Below are positions 47,069 through 55,963 of a stretch of 64,000 bases of DNA, piece after piece. The translations under genes were made by a program, and so were the position numbers. This stretch comes from Trebonia sp963836195 (GTDB taxonomy: Bacteria > Actinomycetota > Actinomycetes > Streptosporangiales > Streptosporangiaceae), in the NCBI GenBank assembly GCA_963836195.1, contig CAWIIX010000017.1, positions 186,001 to 250,000 on the forward strand, given 5' to 3'. The notes beneath the pieces were generated by a model. It was not told the origin of the DNA, ran no database searches, and saw only the letters and a program-made list of their open reading frames with translations. Numbering within the stretch: position 1 is the first letter of the stretch; each line of letters starts with the position of its first letter.

Positions 47069-48994
47069 ATGCCAGGTCGCATTCGCCAGGAAGACATCGC
47101 CAACGTCCGTGAGCGTTCCCCCATCGCGGACGTGGTGGGCGAGTACCTTCAGCTGAGGCCGGCCGGCGGCGGGAGCCTCAAGGGCCTGTGCCCGTTCCAC
47201 GAGGAGCGCTCGCCGTCCTTCAACGTCACCCCGGGCAAGGAGCTGTACCACTGCTTCTCCTGCGGCGAGGGCGGCGACGTGATCACGTTCATCCGCAAGA
47301 TCGAGCACCTCGACTTCACCGAGGCGGTGGAGCGGCTGGCCGCCCGCGCCCACGTCGAGCTCCGCTACGAGCAGGGCGGCTACGTCCCCGGCCAGGAGCA
47401 CAGCCAGCGCCGCCGGCTGATCGAGGCGCACACCGCCGCCCAGGACTTCTACCTCGACCGGCTCGCGGCGGCGTCCGGAAGCCACACGCCGGCCACCGCG
47501 TTCCTGGCCGAGCGCGGCTTCTCCCTCGACGACGCCGCGAAGTTCGGCGTCGGCTACTCGCCCAACGCCTGGGACGAGCTCATCAAGCACCTGCGGCCGC
47601 GCGGCTTCACCGAGGAGGAGCTGCTCAAGGCCGGCCTGGCCAGAAGGACCAGCCGCGGCGGCCTGATCGACATGTTCCGCGGCCGCCTGATGTGGCCGAT
47701 CAGGGACCTGACGGGGGAGACGGTCGCGTTCGGGGCGCGGAAGCTGAACGCCGACGAGGACGGGCCGAAGTACCTCAACACGCCCGAGACCGCCATCTTC
47801 AAGAAGAGCCACCTGCTCTACGGGGCGGACCTGGCCAAGCGGGAGATCGCCAAGCGCCGCCAGGCGGTGATCGTCGAGGGCTACACCGACGTGATGGCCT
47901 GCCACCTGTCGGGGGTGCCGACGGCAGTCGCCACCTGCGGCACCTCCTTCGGCGAGGACCACGTGAAGATCCTCAGAAGGCTGATCATGGACACCGACGG
48001 GTCGACCGGCGAGGTGATCTTCACCTTCGACGGCGACGCGGCCGGGCAGAAGGCCGCGCTGCGGGCGTTCGCGCTCGAGGAGAAGTTCGTCACCCAGACC
48101 TACGTCGCCGTCCAGCCCGACGGCCTCGACCCGTGCGACCTGCGGGTCAAGCACGGCGACGCCTCGGTCCGCGACCTGGTGGCGCGGCGGGTCCCGCTGT
48201 TCGAGTTCGCGATCAGGTCGGTGCTGTCCAGGCACGACCTGGACACCCGCGAGGGCCAGTTCGCCGCGATCGACGAGGCGGCCCCGATCATCGTCAGGAT
48301 CAAGGACCGGGCCAAGTGGAAGCAGTACGCGGTCGACCTCGACCGCTGGATCGGCTTCATGGACGAGCGCTACGTCCTTGACCGGGTCCGCCAGGCCGCC
48401 GCGGCCATGCAGCCCAGGCGCGGAGCACCGGTCCGTTCGAGCCAAACCGAGGCGGCACCCGACACTACCCCGCAGCGCGCCGGCAACCCTGGCCAACAGC
48501 AAAGAGGCCGCGCCTTTGACCGGTCCGACCCGGTCCACCGGGTCGAGCGGGAGGCGCTCAAGCTCGCGGTCCAGTGGTCGGGCCTGACCGGGCCGGAATT
48601 CGACGCGCTGGGCGCGAGCGCGTTCACGCTGCCCGCCCACGCGGCCGTGTTCGAGCTGATCATCGCGTGCGGCGGGGTGTCGACGGCGGGCCGGGCGAGG
48701 GACTGGGCGGCGGCGCTGCGCGACGCGGCGCCGGACGACGTGGTCCGCGGGTTCGTGACCGAGCTGGCGGTGGAGCCGCTGCAGATGTCGGGCGAGCCGG
48801 ACGAGAAGTACGCCGACGTCGTGCTCGCCCGGGTCGGCGAGCTCGCGGCCGGCCGGCAGATCGCCGTGATCAAGGCCAAGCTGCAGCGGATGAACCCGGA
48901 GGAGGACCAGGCCGCCTACGGCCGCGTGTTCGGCGAGCTGGTGGGGCTCGAGCAGCGGCGCAAGTGGCTGCTCGACCGGGCGACCGGCGCCTGA
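47069..48994 (+). CDS. dnaG: DNA primase
   Basis: A 641-residue protein with the CHC2 zinc site (CPFHEERSPSF, then YHCFSCGEGGD, about residues 40-64), DnaG catalytic core, and Toprim motifs (VEGYTDVMACH, FDGDAAGQKAALRA). A DnaB-interacting C-terminal domain follows. It synthesises primers at replication forks. A low-complexity linker near residues 445-490 contains a reversed copy of the dispersed repeat core (48421-48440), tolerated in frame. No shift is present. ATG 47069. Confidence 0.96.
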   Translation: MPGRIRQEDIANVRERSPIADVVGEYLQLRPAGGGSLKGLCPFHEERSPSFNVTPGKELYHCFSCGEGGDVITFIRKIEHLDFTEAVERLAARAHVELRYEQGGYVPGQEHSQRRRLIEAHTAAQDFYLDRLAAASGSHTPATAFLAERGFSLDDAAKFGVGYSPNAWDELIKHLRPRGFTEEELLKAGLARRTSRGGLIDMFRGRLMWPIRDLTGETVAFGARKLNADEDGPKYLNTPETAIFKKSHLLYGADLAKREIAKRRQAVIVEGYTDVMACHLSGVPTAVATCGTSFGEDHVKILRRLIMDTDGSTGEVIFTFDGDAAGQKAALRAFALEEKFVTQTYVAVQPDGLDPCDLRVKHGDASVRDLVARRVPLFEFAIRSVLSRHDLDTREGQFAAIDEAAPIIVRIKDRAKWKQYAVDLDRWIGFMDERYVLDRVRQAAAAMQPRRGAPVRSSQTEAAPDTTPQRAGNPGQQQRGRAFDRSDPVHRVEREALKLAVQWSGLTGPEFDALGASAFTLPAHAAVFELIIACGGVSTAGRARDWAAALRDAAPDDVVRGFVTELAVEPLQMSGEPDEKYADVVLARVGELAAGRQIAVIKAKLQRMNPEEDQAAYGRVFGELVGLEQRRKWLLDRATGA

Positions 48995-49127
48995 GAGCGG
49001 GCCTTCGCCGAGTAGCGAAAGACATTTCCGGGAGTATTTACTCAGGTTTCTGCCAGGTTAAACCTCGGGTAAACGTAATAAATTTGGGTCCCCCGAAGCA
49101 CTGGGTACGAGGCGCACACTGTTCTTC

Positions 49128-50291
49128 GTGAGCCTCACCGTAGCAACGAGCGAACCATCGCTTAGGCAACATCTAACGGAACTCGTGGCGCTCGGGCGCT
49201 CACGGGGCTTCGTGACGACGGGGGACGTCACCGCGGCAATCGATTCGGCCGAGCTGGCCAGGGACGCGCTCGACGGGGTAGCGCGCGTGCTCGCCGATGA
49301 AGGCATCGAGGTGCTTGACGCACCGATAGAGGAGGAAACAGACACCAAGCTGCCCGAAAGCGACGCGGAGACCGCGCGCCGGGCCGGCACCAGCGACCTG
49401 GTCCGCATCTACCTGCGGGAGATCGGCCGGGTACCGCTGCTGACGGCCGAGGACGAGGTCGAGCTGGCCAAGTCGATCGAGGCGGGCCTGTACGCCGAGG
49501 AGAAGCTGAACTCGATCTTCACGATCTCGGACGCCGATCGCGGCGACCTGGAGTGGCTGTCGGCCGACGGCGTGCGCGGCAAACAGCGGCTGATCGAGGC
49601 GAACCTCCGGCTGGTGGTGTCGATCGCCAAACGCTACATCGGGCGCGGCCTGGTCTTCCTCGACCTGATCCAGGAGGGGAACCTCGGGCTGATCCGCGCG
49701 GTCGAGAAGTTCGACTACACCCGCGGGTACAAGTTCTCGACGTACGCGACCTGGTGGATCAGGCAGGCCATCACCCGCGCGATCGCCGATCAGGCGCGGA
49801 CGATCCGGGTGCCGGTGCACATGGTCGAGACGATCAACAAGCTCGCCCGGGTGCAGCGCCAGCTCCATCAGGAACTGGGCCGCGAGGCGACCGTGGACGA
49901 GCTCGCGGCCGAGCTCGGGGTCGAGCCCGAGCGGGTCGCGGAGATCCAGCGGATCGCCCAGGAGCCGGTCTCGCTCCAATCGCCGATCGGCGAGGAGGAA
50001 TCCGACCTCGGTGACTTCATCGAGGACGCCGACGCGGTCGTGCCGATCGAGGCGGCGGCCTTCATCATGCTGCAGGATCAGCTCGACCGGGTGCTGTGCG
50101 AGCTCTCGGAGCGCGAGCAGCGGATCATCCAGCTGCGGTTCGGGCTCTCCGACGGGCACCCGCGCACGCTCGAGGAGGTCGGCCGCGAGTTCGGCGTGAC
50201 CAGGGAGCGGATCAGGCAGATCGAGTCCAAGACGCTGGCCAAGCTCCGGCACCCGTCCCGGGCGCTGCTGCTGCGCGAGTACCTGGACTAG
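49128..50291 (+). CDS. Primary-type (HrdA/RpoD-like) sigma-70 factor
   Basis: 387 residues with regions 1.2 (DLVRIYLREIGRVPLLTAEDEVELAK), 2 (NLRLVVSIAKRYIGRGLVFLDLIQEGNLGLIRAVEKFDYTRGYKFSTYATWWIRQAITR), 3 and 4 (LRFGLSDGHPRTLEEVGREFGVTRERIRQIESKTLAKLRHP). It is shorter than the usual principal HrdB, and its location next to dnaG recalls HrdA of Streptomyces. It could be principal or a group 2 factor. GTG 49128; the AT-rich leader 49020-49127 likely holds its promoter. Confidence 0.9.
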   Translation: MSLTVATSEPSLRQHLTELVALGRSRGFVTTGDVTAAIDSAELARDALDGVARVLADEGIEVLDAPIEEETDTKLPESDAETARRAGTSDLVRIYLREIGRVPLLTAEDEVELAKSIEAGLYAEEKLNSIFTISDADRGDLEWLSADGVRGKQRLIEANLRLVVSIAKRYIGRGLVFLDLIQEGNLGLIRAVEKFDYTRGYKFSTYATWWIRQAITRAIADQARTIRVPVHMVETINKLARVQRQLHQELGREATVDELAAELGVEPERVAEIQRIAQEPVSLQSPIGEEESDLGDFIEDADAVVPIEAAAFIMLQDQLDRVLCELSEREQRIIQLRFGLSDGHPRTLEEVGREFGVTRERIRQIESKTLAKLRHPSRALLLREYLD

Positions 50292-50375
50292 CCCGACCAG
50301 CGAGCCGGGTGGCGGCCGGGCCTGCCGGCGCCGACAATGACGTCGGCGCCGGCATTCGGCCGTTCGGCCGCGCCC

Positions 50376-50428
50376 GTGAAGATCAAAAGCAGATCAAAAT
50401 CCGTCTATCGAACGGACCGTTGCTCCGC
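50376..50428 (-). repeat. Dispersed repeat copy in terminator position
   Basis: The core TATCGAACGGACC plus GTTGCTCCGC at 50406-50428 is preceded by an A-rich arm with two GATCAAAA-type blocks (50376-50402), nearly the same as 7364-7418. It lies between convergent genes. On the minus strand the arm becomes TTTT tracts beyond the core, past the end of the gene stopping at 50494. Confidence 0.55.
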
Positions 50429-50493
50429 CTCCCGCCGCCCGGCTTCCCGCGGCGAGCGTGGCCGCCGCCTCGGCGCGGCGGCCGCCGGTCGCG

Positions 50494-50925
50494 TTAGCGC
50501 GCGTCGGGGGCGTCGGGCGTGTAGCGGACGCCGTTGGCGGCCGCGTCACCCTCGGCCGGGTAGACCAGGTTGCCGTCGGCGGCGACGTCGTCGGCCGGGT
50601 CGTTCTTGCCGTTGCCGCCGCCGAACTGACGCGGCAGCTTATCGGCGGCCGCGTGCACGACCGACGGCACCTGCGCCGAGGCCGCCTTGGCGGCGCTCGT
50701 CGCGCTCGCCGCGGCCGACTTGGCGTAGTCGGGCGCCTTGGCTGCGGCCTGCTTGCCCAGCTCGGTCGCCTTCGCCTGCGCCTTGCTCGACGCCTGCTGC
50801 ACCTTCGGGTGCTCGGCGACCTGGCGCCCGTAAGCGACCAGCTTGTCATAGGTACCGCGGCCGGACCGCGCGCCGGCCACAAAGCCGACGGCGAACCCCG
50901 CGATGAACATTGCCTTGTACCGCAT
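50494..50925 (-). CDS. YtxH-like small membrane-associated protein
   Basis: 143 residues. The start MRYKAMFIAGFAVGFVAGARSGRGTYDKLVAYGRQVAEHP is a short glycine-rich membrane anchor followed by a basic amphipathic segment, as in YtxH proteins. The middle is Ala/Lys-rich and probably a coiled coil; the tail is charged. The role is unknown. A GGGGAA site precedes ATG 50925. Confidence 0.75.
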   Translation of the reverse strand: MRYKAMFIAGFAVGFVAGARSGRGTYDKLVAYGRQVAEHPKVQQASSKAQAKATELGKQAAAKAPDYAKSAAASATSAAKAASAQVPSVVHAAADKLPRQFGGGNGKNDPADDVAADGNLVYPAEGDAAANGVRYTPDAPDAR

Positions 50926-51211
50926 CCGGTTCCCCTTCTTCCAGCGCGCGACGTCGCCGGTGGCGTTTGCGGCCATCCGTCCCCGACGTCTCTTACGTTC
51001 CGGCTGGCCACCGCTACGCTGCGTTGGCCGTCCATGGTTATCTGTCCACCGTTGCCGTAGACAGTCCACCTGGAGCGGGAAAAGTTCACCGGGACCCCGG
51101 TGAAGTTAGCCCCCCGGGCGGCATCCCGGGTGCCACGGGCACCCCTGGAGGTGCGCTACGATAAAGCGCAGCCAAGCAACGGGCCCGGTTTCCGGCCCGG
51201 CGCACGGACGA

Positions 51212-51284
51212 TCTGGGGTAGCTCAATCGGCAGAGCCACCGGCTGTTAACCGGTAGGTTACGAGTTCGAGTCTTATCGCGGGAG
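51212..51284 (+). tRNA. tRNA-Asn(GTT) with damaged 3' half
   Basis: The D arm (GCTC/GAGC), anticodon arm ACCGG-CTGTTAA-CCGGT (anticodon GTT at 51256-51258) and T loop TTCGAGT are canonical for tRNA-Asn. The 3' strand differs from the usual sequence: the T stem ends CTTAT, giving a C-A mismatch, and the acceptor strand is CGCGGGA against TCTGGGG, giving two G-G mismatches. No CCA is encoded. It may be a non-functional or hybrid copy at an integration site. Confidence 0.75.
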
Positions 51285-51289
51285 CGAGC

Positions 51290-51600
51290 GTTTGAGGGCT
51301 CTGAGCTGCGGAAACGCGCTCAGGGCCTTCGCTCTTTCCGACCTCGGCCACTGAGGACTCCCCGGTTACGGCGTCCTCCTCTAGGCGTTTTGCCCGAAGC
51401 GCAGCACTCTTCCGAGCGTTCGCCGCCTTCCATGACTCGCACCGGCAGCCGTAGTACCAGTAGACGTAGCAGGTGCCGTGAGTCGGTTCAGGACTGCTCC
51501 TCGGCACCCTTGGCCACGTGGCATGGACGGCAGAGCAGCTGGCATGTTCTATGGCGGCGACATCAGCGAGGCTGAGCTGCCGTGGCTGCATGAGCAGGTC
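51290..51600 (-). pseudogene. Mobile-element debris: HNH-type C-terminus and small phage-like protein
   Basis: Two fragments read on the minus strand. One ends TCQLLCRPCHVAKGAEEQS, the tail of HNH-type endonucleases, with its upstream part in another frame. The next contains THGTCYVYWYYGCRCESWK and AANARKSAALRAKR, typical of short actinophage or integrative-element proteins, and its frame runs into the tRNA. No integrase is visible. Confidence 0.5.
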
Positions 51601-51773
51601 GCGAGCATGGCCGCCTGACTCAGTAAGCGAGCAGACTGGTCGCCGAGGCCCAAGGCCAGCGAGGTGCCGGTGCCTTGCGGTGTACCCCGCCGCGCCCCTG
51701 CCGTTGGCAGCGGCAGCAAGCAACCAGCCGGGCGGCGAGCAGCAGGCCAGCCCCGACGGGACAGGTGGATCGG

Positions 51774-52215
51774 ATGGCCGTCTTCCGGGCATACGCCAAG
51801 GTCCTGGAACCCAGTGACCCGTCGATGCGGATCTACGAGGCGGGCTTGCGCATGTGTCCCGGGCAGCCGGGGCTGGTGCTCGCTGACGTGCTGTGGCGGA
51901 CGGGCGGCGTCTATGAGACGACGACCCCGCTGCTGCCGCATTTCCGCGACGATATCCGCGAGGTCGCTGAACTGACATCGGATGCTGAGCTGCTTGCGAT
52001 CGCGGAGCGAACGGAGGTGCCCGTCTCGCTCGAGCACCTGCGCGACCTCGACCCGCAGACGCGCATCGTCATCATTTCTGAGCTCCATTATCGAGGCAGA
52101 CGAGGGCGCACGGGTGAGCCGGGGCAGGGATCCGCCGGCCCTGGCGACGGTCATGCCCGACGGCACGGTCATTGCCGGGGACGCGTATCGCGGACCTCCC
52201 GCGCCGGCATCGTGA
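51774..52215 (+). CDS. Hypothetical protein, one +1 shift
   Basis: The joined product (about 147 residues) starts MAVFRAYAKVLEPSDPSMRIYEAG and has an acidic helical middle (HFRDDIREVAELTSDAELLAIAERTEVPVSLEHLRDLDPQTR). After one extra G at 52080 it ends SIIEADEGARVSRGRDPPALATVMPDGTVIAGDAYRG. Codon usage supports both halves. I do not recognise the family. ATG 51774 is a guess; GTG at 51765 is possible. Confidence 0.5.
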
Positions 52216-52329
52216 GGTGCGGCAGCGTCTGGCCGTGCTGTTTCTCGTGCGGGTCGTAGCGGACCGACAGCGCGGGATCTGCGGCTGGTCAGCTCGAGGA
52301 TGAAGTGACCGAGCAAGAGGGACCCGGCG

Positions 52330-52842
52330 CTAGAACCGGACCAGATTAGTGGTCGGGTCCTTGAGCGCGACGCGGGTGCGGGCGAAAGTGTGGTGCTGGC
52401 CGTGCCCGTAAGGCGGGTACGGGCCGTTGGTGTAGCCGTACCACGACTGCGTGAGCGTGATGTCGATCCTGGTGTACGTGTAGTCGCTGCCAAGCAGCAC
52501 AAGGTTGACCGGGCCGTTCCGATAGCTGCCCATCCGGCCCCAGTCGTACTTGCCGGTGCCGTTGGCCTGGTTCTTGCTGACCCAGGTCCAGTGCACCGCG
52601 TATACCTCGCCGTCGCCCACCGGGTAGGCGCCGTACAGGCCGGTCATCGGGTCGGCGTTCTGGAGCTTGTAGTCCGTGATGTGGTAGTTGCTGTCGTTCC
52701 GCATGACCACGACGGCGCTATGCGAATGCGGCGGGACCGTTGCGGCCTGCGAGACGCCGATCGCGGTTCCCAGCAGCGCGACGCTGGCTGCGGTCACGCC
52801 CGCGATCTTCCGGCCTGCCCTCCATACGTTTCGATCTGGCAT
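52330..52842 (-). CDS. Secreted protein of unknown function
   Basis: 170 residues with a Sec signal peptide (RKIAGVTAASVALLGTAIGVSQAA) and a mature region rich in Tyr/Trp/His (VHWTWVSKNQANGTGKYDWG, WYGYTNGPYPPYGHGQHHTF), suggesting an extracellular beta-sandwich-like protein. No family is recognised. The GGGGGG site before ATG 52842 is strong. Confidence 0.7.
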   Translation of the reverse strand: MPDRNVWRAGRKIAGVTAASVALLGTAIGVSQAATVPPHSHSAVVVMRNDSNYHITDYKLQNADPMTGLYGAYPVGDGEVYAVHWTWVSKNQANGTGKYDWGRMGSYRNGPVNLVLLGSDYTYTRIDITLTQSWYGYTNGPYPPYGHGQHHTFARTRVALKDPTTNLVRF

Positions 52843-53295
52843 GAGTTCCCCCCTTTGCGAGTGATATCGATCCCCTCGCATTGGTTCTCCAAAGCGCGCG
52901 CTATTACGCTCCACTTTTAGGTGATGCCCGGACTGTGACCGGCGAACCGCTACGGCGCGCGGTGGCAAGGTCTTATCGAACTCCGGTTCCACTGTGATGA
53001 TCATCGCCCGGAGTCGGAGACGGGGGAACGGCGACGCCGCCGAGGGATTCGGAAGAATCAAGGCGATTGCCGATGATGAGTTTAATTGCCCCCACTGCGC
53101 TGCGGTGGTCACCGGAGCGTGGGGGCTGGGCCGCGCCAGGTTCAACGGCTTCATGTCTCTATCTGCGCGTCTAGATGGATGTGCGCCTTCTTGCCTGTTC
53201 GTATGACTGTGCGACTCTGTTGGCATTATGGTGCCGCCGTAGATATGCGTGCAGGAGCGCCGTAAGCCCGTGACGGCGCACGGGGAAGGAAAGCC
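52843..53295. other. Intergenic region of accessory stretch
   Basis: About 450 bases. A 70-codon frame at 52994-53206 contains a CPHC motif but has poor codon bias and no homology that I recognise, so I do not call it. The promoters of the flanking secreted-protein genes should lie here. Confidence 0.3.
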
Positions 53296-54093
53296 ATGTC
53301 GATCACATCGCGTATACCACAGCAGCCTGGTACTGCGCTTCATGCGCAGCGGGCTAAACGCCTCCTTGGCGTGGGTGCCGCCGGATGCGTCGTCGCCGTA
53401 CTCGCCGCTTGCAGTAGTTCGTCATCCGCGAGTCCTCCGGCGCCTAACGGTAGCCGGATGCCATCGAGCAGCCCGGCGACCTCGGCGTCCGCGGCCGCGA
53501 CGCCGGCCGCGCTGTCGCAGCTTAAGAAGATCGTGTTGCAGCCCGCGGATCTTCCGTCTGGCTGGAAGGGGACGCCCAATCAGCCGGACCCGAACAGCGC
53601 CACCGAGGACGCTGCTCTCGCGGCCTGCGTCGGGGCGCGCAACACCGACAGCGACCAGGTCGCCCAGGCGAACTCCGACGACTTTGGGCTCAGCAATGCC
53701 ACCATCTCCTCATCTGCCACTAGCTACCGGTCGCAAAACGACCTCGTCACCGACATAGCGACGTTGCGCAGCCCGAAGCTCTCGTCTTGTTTCTCGCAAA
53801 TGATAAAAAAGCAGCTTCTGTCCTCGTTGCCCGCGGGCAGCAAGGTCGCGTCGGCGTCGATCAAGGTCACGCCCGGATCGGCCGGCGGCCCGGCCAACGT
53901 CGTCGCTACCGGCACCGGCACCGTCCAGGTCCAGGTGAACGGCCAGCAGATACCGGTGTACCTCACCGTGGCCTTTATCACGGGGCCGTTGATCGAGGCC
54001 GAGGTCGATGCCGAGAACGTTGGCACACCCGTGCCCGTATCCGTGGTGAACCGGCTCGTCGCCACGGTGGCCACCCGCGCCGCCAAGGGATGA
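53296..54093 (+). CDS. Putative lipoprotein
   Basis: 265 residues: basic N-terminus, hydrophobic core and lipobox VLAAC near residue 39, then a Ser/Ala/Pro linker and a globular domain (LKKIVLQPADLPSGWKGTPN, LAACVGARNTD, TVAFITGPLIEAEVDAENVGTPV). This pattern is common in actinobacterial surface lipoproteins of unknown role (PknH sensor-like or LpqN-like folds are possible). A GGGGAAGGAAAG site precedes ATG 53296. Confidence 0.7.
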   Translation: MSITSRIPQQPGTALHAQRAKRLLGVGAAGCVVAVLAACSSSSSASPPAPNGSRMPSSSPATSASAAATPAALSQLKKIVLQPADLPSGWKGTPNQPDPNSATEDAALAACVGARNTDSDQVAQANSDDFGLSNATISSSATSYRSQNDLVTDIATLRSPKLSSCFSQMIKKQLLSSLPAGSKVASASIKVTPGSAGGPANVVATGTGTVQVQVNGQQIPVYLTVAFITGPLIEAEVDAENVGTPVPVSVVNRLVATVATRAAKG

Positions 54094-54166
54094 TCTAACA
54101 CGGCAGCAGGGACGCTTATGGTCGGCTATCGGGCCACGCGCTGACGAGTGCACCGACCGCGCCTCG

Positions 54167-54546
54167 CTAGTCCCTGACGCGTGCGAGCCGGCGGAAGGTG
54201 CCAGGGTCGCTGTGCAGCGGGATGACGCACAGGAGGTGGCCGCCCGGTGCCCGGAGGATCCGGCAGTCGAGCCACCGGCGGAGCTCGACGGCCCCCAGGG
54301 CGACGAGCCTGGTGGTCTCGGCCGCCACGTCGTCGGTCTCGATGTCGACGTGGTAGCGGGGCTCGTCGTCGACCGCTTGGATCGCGGTGACTAGCCCGGA
54401 ACCGCGCCGGGCAGCGAGGTGAACTCCTCCTCGCCGGGCACCGGGCCCGCCGGCACGCCAAGCGCCGCCGACCAGAACGCGGCGGCGTCGGACGCGTGGT
54501 CGCCGGGAACGTCGATCAGCAGGGTGGAAAGCCGGCTGCGGTGCAT
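54167..54546 (-). CDS. Glyoxalase/VOC-family protein, one shift
   Basis: The N-terminal frame gives MHRSRLSTLLIDVPGDHASDAAAFWSAALG; the C-terminal frame gives EPRYHVDIETDDVAAETTRLVALGAVELRRW and GGHLLCVIPL. Together these are a typical small vicinal-oxygen-chelate domain. The frame changes near 54400 by +2 (one lost or two gained bases). Without correction translation stops at GGC-TAG. The substrate is unknown. Confidence 0.65.
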
Positions 54547-55057
54547 CGCTGCACCTTAGCAACTACCAGCCGACTGCCCCGGGTCATAGACGGCCCCTCG
54601 CCGCTGCGGGCTGAACTGATCGGCCAGCTGGACGAGATGCGCGGGACTGCCGACGCCAGCGCATCCGGCTACCTCGGGGCACTGGCCGGGATCAAGACGG
54701 GCGCCTGGTTTTGACCCTGCTGGGGATGTCGGCGGCGCCGTTCGCGTTCCCTGCCGGTATTGATCCGGCGAGCCTTCTGGCTGCCATGCTTCACGGTCAG
54801 TACCCCGGGGCGGCGAGTGGGAGGAGTTCGCCACCGCAGCGTGGGCGTGGGCATCCGCCGCTGCTGCCGCCGCATGATCGTCTCTGCAAATGCGTTGTTC
54901 CGGAACTGGCACCCGGGGCGGGGGCGCTGGGGGTGCGTGTGCGTCCACCCTCGCCCTGGCTATGACACCGGGGGACTAACAAAGTGGGGGGCGATCAAGG
55001 ACCTATGGCCCTGACTTAATCACTGGTAGGGCGCAATCTAGAACACGGGGGGCAATC
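54547..55057. other. Intergenic region without a supported gene
   Basis: Short plus-strand frames occur (for example one ending TAG/TGA near 54714 with SGYLGALAGIKTGAWF), but none has a clear start site and homology. Probably decayed accessory DNA. Confidence 0.3.
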
Positions 55058-55627
55058 ATGAAGACCAAGCGAACCATCACGATGGCGCTGACGGCGACGG
55101 CATTGGCCGCTGGGCTCGGCGTCGCGGCGTGCGGAAGCCAGGCGGCCTCCACCGCGCCGCCGCAAGTCAAGATCGTCCACGTGACGTCACCGCCGAAGGT
55201 GACCCATGTCGCCTCACCGGCCGAGCCGGCGCCGACTAAGACCGTCTACGCGACGCCGCCGCCCGCCACTCCGTCCGCCGCCGCTCAGCCAGTTGCACCG
55301 GCTGCACCGGCCGCGCCGCCTGCGCAAGTCGTGAACGCCGAGTCGGTCGTCACGCAGTACTACCAGGACATCACCGACCAGAACTACCAGGCCGCGTGGG
55401 CGCTGGGCGGCGACAACCTGAACGGCGGCGTTGGCTACAGCCAGTGGGTCGCGGGCTACGCAACTACCGAGGCGATCAGCCTCGGGACGTTCAGCCAGTT
55501 CGGCTCCGATCAGGTTCAGGCCTCGCTGTCGGCCCTCCAGACGGACGGCACCACGACTACCTACGAGGGCACCTACACCGTGCTGAACGGCGTCATCGTG
55601 TCCGCCAACATCGTGGAGACAAGCTAG
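55058..55627 (+). CDS. Putative secreted lipoprotein
   Basis: 189 residues with a lipobox-like GVAAC near residue 25 and a Pro/Ala/Thr linker (about 30-95). A small C-terminal domain (ESVVTQYYQDITDQNYQAAWALGGDNL, YEGTYTVLNGVIVSANIVETS) resembles NTF2-like/DUF4878-type accumulation domains. A GGGGGGCA site precedes ATG 55058. Confidence 0.65.
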   Translation: MKTKRTITMALTATALAAGLGVAACGSQAASTAPPQVKIVHVTSPPKVTHVASPAEPAPTKTVYATPPPATPSAAAQPVAPAAPAAPPAQVVNAESVVTQYYQDITDQNYQAAWALGGDNLNGGVGYSQWVAGYATTEAISLGTFSQFGSDQVQASLSALQTDGTTTTYEGTYTVLNGVIVSANIVETS

Positions 55628-55963
55628 GGGGCCAGGGCATGAGCGAACCATCAGTCCCTCGTGGCGGACCAGGCCCGCATCGTCAGCCCTCTGACCGGCA
55701 ATTCGCCATCCCACGCTGAACAGAACCAACAGGGCCGAGACGGCGGCTCGGCCCGCCAGCCCCCCGGCGAGGCGACCTGGAACGGCTAACGCATCATCCT
55801 CCTCGCGAATCCGACTGGGCCGTCAGCCACCAGAACGCGATCGCCGCCCCTCGCATTGCCCTCAGCCCTCTCACATGCCGTCTGAGCAGGAAAAACCCCG
55901 GAATGATAGAGTTGTTCTGCTCGGGGGCGGGCTGGATGGGAGGCATCGGGGGGTGCGCTGATC
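55628..55963. other. Intergenic region before phosphatase gene
   Basis: About 335 bases. A 26-codon frame at 55639-55719 directly follows the lipoprotein but shows no recognisable feature. No hairpin of note. Confidence 0.3.

Noticed and set aside
51223..51978. 251-codon minus-strand frame spanning the tRNA
   Set aside because: Its C-terminus is simply the antisense of tRNA-Asn, and its N-terminal part is Arg/Pro-rich without homology. Only short internal fragments look genuine.
52994..53206. 70-codon frame with a CPHC motif
   Set aside because: Single half-motif, no ribosome binding site of note, weak codon bias and no neighbour support.
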